From Pseudeuparius sepicola (Eukaryota > Arthropoda > Insecta > Coleoptera > Anthribidae), in assembly GCA_963920635.1 (NCBI GenBank), contig OY987303.1, positions 57,498,278-57,562,277 of the forward strand: a DNA stretch of 64,000 nt, given 5' to 3'. The position numbers were made by a program, and so were the translations under genes. The stretch's first letter is position 1. Each line of letters begins with the position of its first letter. Shown here in pieces: positions 21,776 to 31,909 of the stretch. The notes under the pieces are model-generated. The model was not told the DNA's origin and made no database searches. It saw only the letters and a program-made list of their open reading frames with translations.

Positions 21776-22045
21776 ATGTTTATTTTAAGAGACAGAGAAA
21801 AACTACTTCTATAGCTTTATGCAAATGGCTACTCAGATAACCTATGGGCCTCCATGCACAATTTTTCGCTGTGTACTAAAAAAACTTAAAATCGACAAAA
21901 ATTTTCATGGTCTCAAGAAAGGCGAAGACCCTGTGTAATTTGCTGAAACTATCTGAGCAGCTGGATGGATAAAGCTTCTCAGTGCCATCAATTTTCAATA
22001 TAAAAGTTTTCCTCTGTCTCTTAAAATAAACATTCCACGGCCATT
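21770..22045. mobile_element. MITE with 37-bp perfect TIRs
   Basis: The left end GGCCGTGGAATGTTTATTTT, then AAGAGACAGAG, is repeated in reverse complement at 22009-22045. The interior of about 200 bp has no frame. The ends resemble each other far more than the interior suggests, so this is a recent non-autonomous DNA element; the superfamily is unclear and no target duplication is obvious. Confidence 0.7.
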
Positions 22046-22231
22046 AATAATTTTGCTCAATTTGAGTTTTTTTTTAATATTGCGCGACAAGTTGGCCATG
22101 GATGCCGATTTCTTTTGCGGCACCACTTAGCTATCCAAAATTACCACATTTTTGTTTATTACGCTTTTTTTGTAGGGAGCAAAATAAGCGAGAAAACCAC
22201 GGTGGTAGTCCTAAAAAAATCATCCTTTATA

Positions 22232-22399
22232 CAGTGTGGATAGAACCACCATGGCAACCACATTTTTTGTGCTACGAAAGATTGCTTGATATCACTAAAC
22301 GGGAAATAATTTCCCCTAACACTTTTATTAAAACATGTTTTTGCTATGAGGAATATTTTAAGAAATATAAGCAATATTCCACAATTTCTATCCACACTG
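22232..22399. mobile_element. Tc1/mariner-type MITE (168 bp)
   Basis: The TIR CAGTGTGGATAGAA is 14 bp and perfect at both ends, and each end is flanked by TA (22230-22231 and 22400-22401), the target duplication of the Tc1/mariner group. No transposase. The right edge directly borders a 181-bp sequence that recurs at 23157. Confidence 0.8.
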
Positions 22400-22401
22400 T
22401 A

Positions 22402-22582
22402 TATCGTTTAAACCAGAAAAATGCTTAGATTTCGAAGATCGTGAAATATACAGGATGTTCCGTCAGTCAAAATGGTGAACTGGGGGTGCTGTTTAGGGGT
22501 TGAATTTTCTACAAAAGGTTGCAGTCGAATTTGTGCCATAAATGTCACCCTGAAATACTTACAATTTGTAAGTATTTCAATG
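22402..22582 (+). repeat. 181-bp direct repeat, copy 1
   Basis: Nearly identical (about two differences) to 23157-23337. Begins TATCGTTTAAACCAGAAAAA, contains ATACAGGATGTTCCGTCAGT and ends in TAAGTATTTCAATGT. It contains the ACAGGATGT end-type word seen across the window. The left boundary coincides with the TA flank of the MITE at 22232-22399, which copy 2 lacks. Confidence 0.85.
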
Positions 22583-22622
22583 TTGACTTTGTAAGTTAAC
22601 TTAAGTTACAAAGTCAACATTG
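22578..22622. repeat. Perfect 17-bp-arm hairpin
   Basis: CAATGTTGACTTTGTAA and its exact reverse complement TTACAAAGTCAACATTG are separated by 11 bp (GTTAACTTAAG). It sits at the right edge of repeat copy 1 and has no T-run, so a terminator is not implied. Confidence 0.7.
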
Positions 22623-22668
22623 TCCGGAATTTCTCTAGCCGCACTTTTTTCACACAGACCAACCATCT

Positions 22669-22793
22669 CCGCAGACTTCTCATTTTGTTAATGCGCCAAA
22701 CCTTTTAGTATGTTTTTGGGGCATTTGCGGCGGTCGTTCCTCTAATTGTGTACACCCCAAATAGAAAATTAACCGACCGTAAAACGTGGGCCC
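22669..22793. repeat. Diverged block B1, partner at 10765-10872
   Basis: The colinear match to the A1 block is described there. Compared with A1 it has an extra GCGGCGGTCGTTCCTCTAAT-type segment. It is followed by GC-rich sequence to about 22890 in which short frames on both strands are open; I see no gene. Confidence 0.5.
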
Positions 22794-23156
22794 TTCCCGT
22801 CCATAAAAAAGCGTTCCTTTTAGCTGTCGAGGACGCTCGTGGGACCTTCTGGCAACCGTCGAACAACGACGTGAAATTGGGCTCGCTACTGAAAAATAAA
22901 TCGTATTGTATATTACATTTTAATTTGGTATGAGCGTCGCGCATACGGTTTTAAGCAAACACTTCTGAACGTTTATTTTGCACTAGCGGTTTTTGTGCTT
23001 TCATCATAATTTCATACTTTGCCAGCCTGGGACTTTATCAAACAGTATGCTATTCAATACACCATCTCAATGGATTGGAAAACAAAGAAGCATATCTAAC
23101 GTTTAAGCACGTAAATTTCATTAACCCTTTTGCAACTTCTCTTGCATATGCCAAAT

Positions 23157-23337
23157 ATCGTTTAAACCAGAAAAATGCTTAGATTTCGAAGATCGTGAAA
23201 TATACAGGATGTTCCGTCAGTCAAAATGGTGAACTGGGGGTACTGTTTAGGGGTTGAATTTTCTACAAAAGGTTGCACTCGAATTTGTGCCATAAATGTC
23301 ACCCTGAAATACTTACAATTTGTAAGTATTTCAATGT
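23157..23337 (+). repeat. 181-bp direct repeat, copy 2
   Basis: Second copy of 22402-22582, 755 bp downstream in the same orientation. It lacks the adjacent MITE and the 17-bp-arm hairpin; after TTTCAATGT the sequence becomes single-copy. Confidence 0.85.
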
Positions 23338-23540
23338 ATTTCATAATATAAATATACCTATCCACACCAGGAATCGTACTTATTATAAATACTTATACTT
23401 CTGTGTATATTTTGTTACTTGCTACTGCTTTTATTGTCTGAAACAAACGTAGGTACCTACTTACTTAGGTACCCTACCCAATTATTGGAACAAAGTTCAC
23501 AAATGTCTCTAATTATAATTAAAAAGAGGGTTGAACATTT

Positions 23541-24796
23541 CGTCCCTCTTATCACGTAAGGGCGTAACTAACGAAAAATGCGAATTTAAGATACGCCGCT
23601 TAATAAGTCCCTCTTGGGGATGGCTTTGATGTCACAAAGTGGCGTATCTGTAAAACTTATAGGAGGGGCATAGTCAACACATCACCTGACGGCGTAAATG
23701 CGAACATCCACAAAATATTTCTCACGTATAGGCGTAAGTCAAGATACGCCCGTTCGTGTGAAATTAAGTGACAACTTGAAAGGGAATTTTGTGGGCGTAA
23801 TTTGCAGCAAATGCGCGCAAAGGAACCAAGAAACATATGAATCTAACCTATAAACCAGCGCAGTTGTTGTATTTCGAGGAAGTTTCAGAGTCGTGTATAT
23901 TTTTCTATTGTTAAAATGGACGTACTTGTGGTTTGGAAAGACGGTAACATGAATGTAGTTGTCTTTAGAAGTAAAAACTGTGAAGTGCCGGAAAATACGT
24001 AAAGGTTGTGCAGTTAAAATGTTATACAAACGCCGGTGGTATACAACACAAATAAGTTCAAAAATATTTTTAAATGATTCCAAAGATTCAGAAAATATAA
24101 CAATATTTATATATTATAATATGACGAAAATGTTTTGCTAAAATATTTTTCCTCACATTATATTAATATTCCCACAAAATATTTTACAAATATTTAAAAA
24201 TTTTGCAACATTTATAAAATATTATAGTAATATTTCTCAAAATCTGTTTTATAATATTTTATAAATATTATAAGAAATATTATTAACACTCACTTAAATG
24301 TTACGCCGAAGTGCCGTGAATTTCAGGGTTTTTTTAAAAGTTTGTTTCATGAAACGGAGTAGATACCTAAGTTTTGGTTTTATTCTTATAAAAGACAAAG
24401 GATTCTATTTTTATTTTTGTATTGTCGCTGTACCTTGGTAGAAATAAAATCTTTCACTTACAACTATATTATGGTTTATGGTTTAGTGTTTCAATACTCT
24501 TGTTTCCAAATTTTATTTTTAAAAAAGGTCGTAACTTGATTGCTATACAGAAAAAGAATATTACGTAAAGGCGTAAATGCAAACTTTTTTCTTTTAAAAA
24601 AAATACCTATTAAATTTATTAACAAATAATGCACCAGCTTAAACTACGTTCTTTTGTCGTATCACTATAAAAATATTATTTGATTCTATCGTGGAAGTTA
24701 CATGTGAGAGTATTTAATAGGTTAACCAATTTTGTTTTTTCCTCTTCCTGTAAAATAAGTAAAAATCAGATACGCCCATACGTGAAAAGAGGGACG
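23541..24796. mobile_element. TIR element with repeated subterminal GGCGTAA words
   Basis: The ends read CGTCCCTCTTATCACGTAAG on the left and, inward from the right, CGTCCCTCTTTTCACGTATG. Both continue to GGGCGT. ATTT flanks each side (23537-23540, 24797-24800), a 4-bp duplication. The uninterrupted copy at 53.2 kb shows where it inserted. Inside, the words GGCGTAA or its complement ATACGCC occur at about 23560, 23590, 23642, 23691, 23732, 23744, 23793, 24570 and 24772, several with an adjacent AATGCGAA. Clustered subterminal repeats are typical transposase-binding sites in some DNA transposons. The coding relic inside is annotated separately. I cannot assign the superfamily. Confidence 0.7.
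23915..24138 (+). pseudogene. Broken small ORF inside the TIR element, unknown family
   Basis: An ATG at 23915 opens 28 codons beginning MDVLVVWKDGNMNVVVF. In the next register, 23959-24138 reads on without a stop, with KGCAVKMLYKRRWYTTQISS. Joined by one frame slip near 23960, these would give a tryptophan/basic stretch of the kind found beside BEN or other chromatin-type domains of insect proteins. That resemblance is from memory and weak. An overlapping minus-strand frame (23739-24083) is also open, so coding is not certain. It is the only candidate product of the 23541-24796 element; an intact copy elsewhere would be needed to name it. Confidence 0.3.
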
Positions 24797-25510
24797 ATTT
24801 ATTAGAAAAGATAAACTAAGCCAAAGTGCAGACTGGTCTATACTGCATTGACCCGTTGAACCGTCCCGCTGCGGCGTTGCCACATATTTGCACAGGGCTT
24901 GTAAGCGTTAGAAGGTTGTGGCTTGTGGCTATGCTAATTTGATATGCAACATACGCTATCATAAACTGCATGGAAACATAATGACAATACTGATTGAAAT
25001 AACGTATATACTTGTTAAATAACTCTACTAGATGTTCTTAATGTGAGGTATATCTACTTGGTCAAGCGCAAATGGTATGCCATTTTTTCTGATGTAGCTG
25101 GTCTATAACACAACCATGTATAGTTCTTAATGGCAGCCTGTTTAGAATAAATCGTATTTTAAAATGAAAGTATACCTGACCGTGGTTACCGTTTGGGCTC
25201 ACGCAAACAGTATGCCTTTGATACTTAAACTGCCATATTTTACTTGAATTTTATTGTGGATTCATGACAGCTTGTGTGAAATCGTATCGAAACGCTTAAT
25301 TGGCAAACAAATGTTAATTAATTTCAATATATGAAGGACCCGGGATGACTGTTTAGTTTATCATTTATTAGCAACAGAATATGCATATTGCAATACCCTC
25401 CAAAAGGCATACTGGGTTAAATCACGTCTCGAAATATGTCACTATCTGCCGGTCTAATATCTCCCCTGCCGCAATTAAACAAAAACCTTGTATTTTTCTT
25501 CTAAATCGTT

Positions 25511-25720
25511 AATAAATTCAACCCCCGTTCAAGACTAAATACCATCCCTTTCTTTCCCCGCCGTTTCGGTGAATTAGCGATCGGATCCCCCGACAAACAC
25601 TTTAAATTTATTTGTTTTGCGAACGGCGCGGTTGCCAAATCGCTTCACTCTCAGCCGACTAATTTCCTTATCTTGTTTGCACCTTTCCTTTGCTGTTGAT
25701 TTTTCCGTCGAATTAGCCCT
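25511..25720. repeat. Diverged block B2, partner at 16001-16215
   Basis: Colinear with the A2 block (shared words given there). This copy is more CpG-rich (GCGAACGGCGCGG) than A2. No frame or terminal repeat. It lies 2.8 kb downstream of block B1, in the same order as A1 and A2. Confidence 0.55.
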
Positions 25721-25877
25721 CGCGAACTGATTTCGTATGTGGATTTAGCCGATATAAAAGCTGGAATAAAGTCACTAAATGTTTTCAAAGAAATTATCGA
25801 GTATTCCAGCCAACGTCCATATCGCACCTACAATGTCAAACCCAGAATATTATCAGGGGTAATATAACAAGTGGTAT

Positions 25878-26012
25878 GCCTATTATCGGTAATATACCTT
25901 TCGTTAATTTAACGAATTATAATCCCAAAGCTGAAAATACCACGACTTCGCAGCAGGAGTGGTATTTTCTTAGCAATGGGATTATAATGGGTGATAAATT
26001 AAGGAAAGGCAT
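25878..26012. repeat. Hairpin with CTTCGCAGCAGG tip
   Basis: The left arm (ATGCCTATTATCGGTAATAT through ATTATAATCCCA to GAAAATACCAC) pairs with the right arm (GTGGTATTTTC through TGGGATTATAAT to AAGGAAAGGCAT) around a GC-rich tip at about 25944-25958. One of several hairpins here with an AT-rich stem and GC-rich apex. Confidence 0.6.
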
Positions 26013-26305
26013 TATTTGTTGTATTTAAAAAGAGAATTTAACAACTGCATATAGTTAGTTCATTTGACAGCTGACATTTAGGTTGAACTTTCGGTTCTTA
26101 ATATGTTTTTTGTGCTAATAGATATTTAAAGATCAATGTCTTAACTGAAAACATATCTTCTAGTCCTATATTAAATTTGGTAATGTGAAGAAGTTATCGG
26201 GTTAACAGTTTAGCTGCCATAATATTTGTTTAGCGTAACTAGGACGTAACTAAGAGAGTAGGATTTCAGCGAAAATACCACTAGTGGCATTATCGTATGT
26301 AATAT

Positions 26306-26518
26306 CACAAGTGCCGGAAATTTTATTGATAATTTTTTCGAAAGCGCTATTTTGCCTAGAAAGGTCACGAGTATAAATTGGTCTTTTATTTTCTCGAGCT
26401 TCGCTCTCGGGATTTTATCTCTGAAAATAAAAGCTCAATTTGTACGAGTGGTTTTGCTAATGGGCAAAATAGGGCTTGAGAATAAAATTATCTAGAAAAA
26501 TTTTCGGCACGAGTGGTA
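26306..26518. repeat. Hairpin with GAGCTTCGCTCTCG tip
   Basis: Arms: CACAAGTGCCGGAAATTTTA, AAAGCGCTATTTTGCC, CACGAGTATAAATTG, TCTTTTATTTTC on the left; GAAAATAAAAG, CAATTTGTACGAGTG, GGGCAAAATAGGGCTT, AAAATTTTCGGCACGAGTG on the right. The apex TCGAGCTTCGCTCTCG is itself palindromic. It lies 300 bp from the similar 25878 hairpin. Likely a MITE class. Confidence 0.65.
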
Positions 26519-26519
26519 T

Positions 26520-29500
26520 TTGTCGAGATTATTTCACGAATACGATTTAATAATTTCTTTATTAATTTTTTCTATGTTTACATTTCCAAAACGACTCATT
26601 TTGAAGGAGTTTATTGACAGCTTCGACTGTAGCGTCCGAGTAAATGAACATGGCGCTTGGGTATTCAAGACAAATGCGATTATACCTACATCCTGTCGGA
26701 GTTGGTTTATTTTCTGAATGTGTCATAAATTTAAACGGAGACGGAGATCCAATAACAAAAATTTAGCAATGTAAAAGTTATATAAATTCATTGATACAAT
26801 GATTAATAGTACCGCAACATAATTTATAAGTTGCATAATTATTTAGAACAGTGTGAAACACACAAACTATAAGAAGTAGGTACGTGTTTGTATCCAACAG
26901 ATTCACGGTTGCTAAGCAACGAAAGTGCAATTATCGCTAGCAGAGGCATATGATTGGTGGATTTTTATGGAAGGAGCTACCTTATTTTATACAAGCAGTA
27001 TGAGGAAAATAATCGCTGAAATCATCACCTGATTGGTTAATATTTCAAAAATCATATCATTTCATTGGTTGATATTGGCAGGCGTTGAATTCTCAAATAA
27101 GCATGTATTTTTGTACCTGTAAATACAAATCAAGAGTAATGTAACCTTCTGGACCATCGTTGGCAACGGTAGTTACATCGATACTTGCCTCGACCCACTA
27201 AACGTCTCCGTATGGAAGGTATTTGCTCATGGCCCAACCATATAAATTCAGATCTAAACATGGTTTATATTTACATGTACCTACAAAAATCTATTCCTAT
27301 GTAATAATCAAAGGTACACCCTGTATAGACAGCTTTCGAAAGTGTCAAATCGAAAAGAATTAGAACCGCCATAAGTTTGTTAATTCTGGAGATGCAAAAA
27401 AATTTTTTGCAACAAGTAGGTACCTAAATTGGAGAATAGGTATAAAAATATCGAATTTGATTAAATTATTTTGGTTTTAAGTGCGTTTTCTTTTCCGGAA
27501 ACCAAGAAAAGATAATAATTCATTAATCTCTGCATTGTCGAATATGTATACGGATTATTTAGAAAGCCTACTGGATGCTATTAATAATATTATATTTTGA
27601 GTACAGAGAAGCCATTTCAAGAACCTACGTCAATACTATCTACCAATGCATATCAAGGATAGTAAGGAACAATAATGGGTTTTAGATTTTAGATTTTGTA
27701 AAAGCATTATTTAAATAAGTTAGCAATAATCAGCTTGCTAACGAAAGCGAACTATTTCTGGTTACAAAACCTGTATTTCTGAAAGCAGATTTTATCATAA
27801 TAATATAGCACCCAAGGAAACTTGTACATAAAAATTATAATTCAAGATACGAAACAAGTAGTTCAAGAACTTATTATATTTAGATTATATTCATAGAAAA
27901 CAAGAGGCTGCTGGCTGTTTACCCAGCTTGTAGCAAACTTTGTGCGAATTGTTCTATTTATAATTGTATTCCTTGGGCGAGGAAGTTTCACGTTGGCTAA
28001 ATGAAAAAGTTAAATGGAATTTACAAATAAAATTATTGTAAATGTTACGAATGGTTGACGTGTTTACGTGAATATGTTTCCCAACTGAATAATCGGTGCC
28101 CATAAATCCATACGCAAAGCATTGCCAGCGAAACGCAAAATGTAACTGACAACCACAAACGCCATAACATCGAACTTTCGATTTAGAAGCAGAAAATTAA
28201 GGCACAGATTTATACATATCGCTCAAACTGCCACCGACAGCCGCCCGAACTTACCGGTCCAAACGTAAATGTACCAGTTCAATTTTCGCGGCGGTTTTTA
28301 GTTTTTGCGGGTCTACCCGAGAGTAAATGTTTGAAAACGTAATTAGTTCTCGCGTTTAAACAGAGATAACGAACTGCGTAGATCCCCGTGGAAATACAGA
28401 GCCGAAAAGCTTATTTTATTGTAACAAAGCGCCATTTGATTATTTTTTATGCAGCAATAAAGCTTAAGTTAACACAGTTCGGAATGAAAGCGTGCCAGGG
28501 GTCCCTAATCCAACAAAACTAAGCAAATCAACGTTGTCGCGATACGATCTAGAGTTGCACGTAGATTCCAGAGGCATTTATTTTTATTACCGCCCGAAGC
28601 TCATGTATTATTAATTCTAAAACTAACGGGCGAACAAAGCCGGCGATCGATTCTACGCCAACGTTCTGAAAAGGGAAGAAGAATGCACTGCGGTTTTTTC
28701 TGTTAGATTGAATAGCTTGAAGCAGTGACAAAAATTCGTTCCTTTAAGAACTTCACAGGCGGTATAATAAATGGTCGAATCATTACAGATTTTTAATTAA
28801 AATTTTCAATAGGTAAAGGCGTTTCAAAAGTTTTTAATTCAACGAGAAGCTAAAAGATTAATTTCCTCGTCTTCTATTGTGAGTTCTAAGGGTATAATTA
28901 TAATGCTTTGTAAACTAAAAAAGATAATATTAAATACGCTTGTAGAAATAGTATGAAGCAACGGTGTCTTCTCGTTTGACAGTATGCAATCGGGCAATTT
29001 AACTATACAGTGTGGTCAACATATGGGACTTTTTTTATTAATTGCCCAACCAAAATAAAGATATTGCCGAAAGTTGATGCAAACAAAGGAAAAATTAAGT
29101 CGAAAGGGGCCTTGGAAAATTCTAGGGACATCCAACATAAATCTAGTGACAGATAAGAAGAGAATCGAATATACGCGACTGAATTTAAGATGCCAACGCC
29201 CCGACGGGCACTATGCGAACTAACTATATGGGCCATTGTCACCTCTAGCTTTGGGCACACCTTGGGTTTACACTGCGTTGTCCATTGTTCTTGTTCATTG
29301 TTCTTGTCGTCTTCTATATATTTTGTGGACGTAAACACGGCACAAATCTTTCAAAATTTCGGATTTTCCGCGGGTTTCCGCGAAGTTTCGATGTTGGAAA
29401 AGATGCAAAATAGTGTGGTGATCAGTTTGAGCTGCATATAGTAAAAATTCATCCGGATTATAACCACAAATATCGCCATGAAAAGTGAGGTGCCAAAGGA

Positions 29501-30606
29501 AATTTGAAAATTCATTTTCTCGGAAACTACGCCCGAGCACCAAAAACTAAGGTCAGATTCGTGTTCAGGGACCCCGAAAATAGGGGGGTAGCCAAACTTT
29601 CAAGAAAATAGGGGCAGACATACACCACGGGAAACTGTACTTACCGGTTATAATAAAGTTTAAACATTATTGTTTATGATTTATGTAATTGCAAAGGCAA
29701 CAGGCAACTAAAAATGAACTTTAAAAGCAAAATTCGAAATAGAGAACTTTGTTGGTTAAATTAAATTGATTCGAAACTTGTTTCATCTCGAAAATGTTTT
29801 CAGGAACAAACGAACAAAAAATGTTTAGGTTAGGACCTCGGCGATCGAATCAAGACGGTTTTTCGTCCGAATCTCACACTAAAACTTCGTAATTACACTG
29901 CATAACACTTTAGCATGTTCAAATTCCACTTCTGATAACTGTGGGAGGCCTTTTGGGCGTGGTAATCATAATAAATATCACATTTTACTTGCTTTATTTC
30001 ATTTTCTAACAACTCTTCTTTAACTCTTCTCTCTTTTTTGGCACAAGCGTGGCGGGAATATTTAAACATTTGAATTCAACTGTTGTTATTTACCACATTA
30101 TTATAATAGTCAACTTTAGAAAATAAAGCTTTTTTGACTGATTTTGAACAAAACAAAAAACATAATATACGGATCAACAAAATGGCATGGCCCATAGACT
30201 TAGTTTAGCATTGAGCCTACAGGGGGCGTATTTCTTATATTCAATCGCGTATATTATGCAAAATATATTAATTGAGTCATAAAAATTCTAAAATCTACTA
30301 AAAATTTCATTTAACTGTCACTACGTTCATGATAAAAAAAAAAGGAAGTCTAAATCGGCAGCCCTTGATATTCCCTCTTCTCATCGAAAGTTAACTTTAT
30401 TAAATATTTTAGTGCCTAATGAATTGGAAACGGTCCCCCCCAGCCTGTGAAGTCAAACAGCATTATCCAGTGTCGGCAGAGAATTTTAATCATAATCCTA
30501 TAAACCCGCCTGAAGTTCGCTTAGAAGAATAATATCATTTTCTAGGGGGATATGCTATGGGCCAATGGCGTGCAATCAGGTCATCTTTTACATTTTTTAA
30601 AAAGTA
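26520..30606. other. No gene seen; possible regulatory or repeat DNA
   Basis: About 4 kb with only short unrecognised frames. 28180-28500 is more CpG-rich (ACAGCCGCCCG, TTCGCGGCGG) and could hold regulatory sequence. CAGTGTGGTCAA at about 29008 is a mariner-style end word followed by sequence open on both strands to about 29540, with no recognisable product. CACCCTGTATAG lies at about 27317. No tRNA or other RNA gene found. Confidence 0.3.
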
Positions 30607-30610
30607 TTAA

Positions 30611-31903
30611 CCCATTAACGCCTGAATTATGTATTTTTTCAAATTTCGATATTTTTTCTTAAATAACTGTAAAAAATGACTCCCTGAAACGAAAATATTT
30701 TATCCCAAAAATATCTGAGTAGTACTTTTTGAAATATAGGCTGTTGCCATATGGTAACGCTAGGAGCTTGTGAAGTCAAAGTGTCTAATTTTATAAGAAA
30801 TCAAAAAGGTTTTGGCAGTTATTTGGAAAGCAATGAAACAGTGTAATATCGTCAAGTATATATTATTTTCAATAATATGCAATAGCAGATTATGCTATCG
30901 ACAATGGAATGGCTGGAAATAGTCAATACATAAGGCTACATTACACTTCCAGCACATTGTTCTAATTATGGACTTGCATGTACTGCGCGCGCACCTTCTT
31001 TTTTTATGGCCTTCTGTATGCTGAACAAAGTGGTCAATTCTATCAAATCTAATATTATCTGAAATACGGCTATTATCTGAGGACTCTATTGATGCTGCAG
31101 GTCTTCCAGCACCTTTATGACGAACTTGATACGCAAGTTGTTAGTTAGGGTGCACTGTGTTGGACTTCTATTTTCTCGAATTGTCCCAATGGCGGAATAG
31201 CCGCGAAATTGCAGAAAAGAAAATAGTGCTGGATTAGAAAATAAATTATCCATATAGAAAGTATACCCCAACTGTCTTTTTCCTAGCGGAAGTTCATCTA
31301 ACATTATCAGAAGTGGGCTAGCGGCTTTACCAAATAGAACATTATAGTCCGAATTCATTTTAGGACTCTTTCCCTGATAAAAATCAAAGTTTATTAGGTA
31401 GCCATCTTTAGTGTTTATAAACACTAAATCTGGAGCCTATAGGCTCCAGATTTTGTAGCCAAACCTGATTGGCTTGCCCCGAATAAACTGTTTGCAACTG
31501 TGCTTCCCATAATACTTTACCATACTTTCATCGTATGCTAGGTTCAATTCCGGAACAAAATTGTGGATACATCGATCTTTTAGCATTTCAATCATTGGTC
31601 TAAGTTTCATCATTGTAAATCATATCTAGTGCTTGAGAAACTGAGAATAAAAATAAACATACTTACTCAGACCGAGGCTCCATTTTTTTCGATGATTTAT
31701 TTGAATGGTATATTCTAGCACTGCACACACTCTAACAATCAAATGGAAACTGAATTTGCCAGTACGAATGTATTCCAAACAGTAATACGTCGGTAATAAG
31801 ATTCCTACCGTAAGTAAACGAAATAAAATCGCTGACAAGTTAGGACGCGTCGAAAAGATCACCTGTTGGACGTTGCCATATGGTAACGCAAGGCGCTAAT
31901 GGG
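30611..31903 (-). mobile_element. Internally deleted piggyBac element
   Basis: TTAA lies directly outside both ends (30607-30610, 31904-31907), the invariant piggyBac target. The ends are inverted repeats beginning CCC: CCCATTAACGCC on the left and CCCATTAGCGCC read inward from the right (11 of 12). An identical 18-bp subterminal word, GTTGCCATATGGTAACGC, nearly palindromic, lies at 30743-30760 and 31872-31889, directly adjacent to the right TIR but about 130 bp from the left end. The length of about 1.29 kb is roughly half that of autonomous elements. It holds a broken transposase on the minus strand. Confidence 0.9.
31086..31620 (-). pseudogene. piggyBac transposase, catalytic core relic
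   Basis: Read right to left from about 31620: [20 protein letters not shown] then [14 protein letters not shown], which carries the first catalytic Asp of the DDE_Tnp_1_7 fold, then [12 protein letters not shown] and an in-frame TAG at about 31439. Coding resumes as FINTKDGYLINFDFYQGKSP. It continues to GYTFYMDNLFSNPALF with the second catalytic Asp, and GTIRENR, the normal block that follows. The frame ends at 31086 before the third Asp and the cysteine-rich C-terminus. The N-terminal half is missing. An ATG with MEPRSE followed by GTAAGT (about 31680) may be a residual first exon. No active enzyme is possible. Confidence 0.85.
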
Positions 31904-31909
31904 TTAAGT

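Larger units (their letters stand above)
23363..24921 (+). repeat. Dispersed repeat interrupted by a TIR element
   Basis: 23363-23540 plus 24801-24921 together match 53359-53070 read on the minus strand: CACACCAGGAATCGTACTTA, TAATTAAAAAGAGGGTTGAA, AAAGATAAACTAAG, AAGTGCAGACTGGTCTATAC, CGTTGAACCGTCCCGCTGCG, GAAGGTTGTG. The 53-kb copy is uninterrupted, so this copy gives an empty-site comparison for the insertion 23541-24796. A shorter relative lies at 49821-49886. Confidence 0.7.

Noticed and set aside
29003..29543. Overlapping open frames on both strands near a CAGTGTGG word.
   Set aside because: Neither product resembles a transposase, and frames on opposite strands are equally long.
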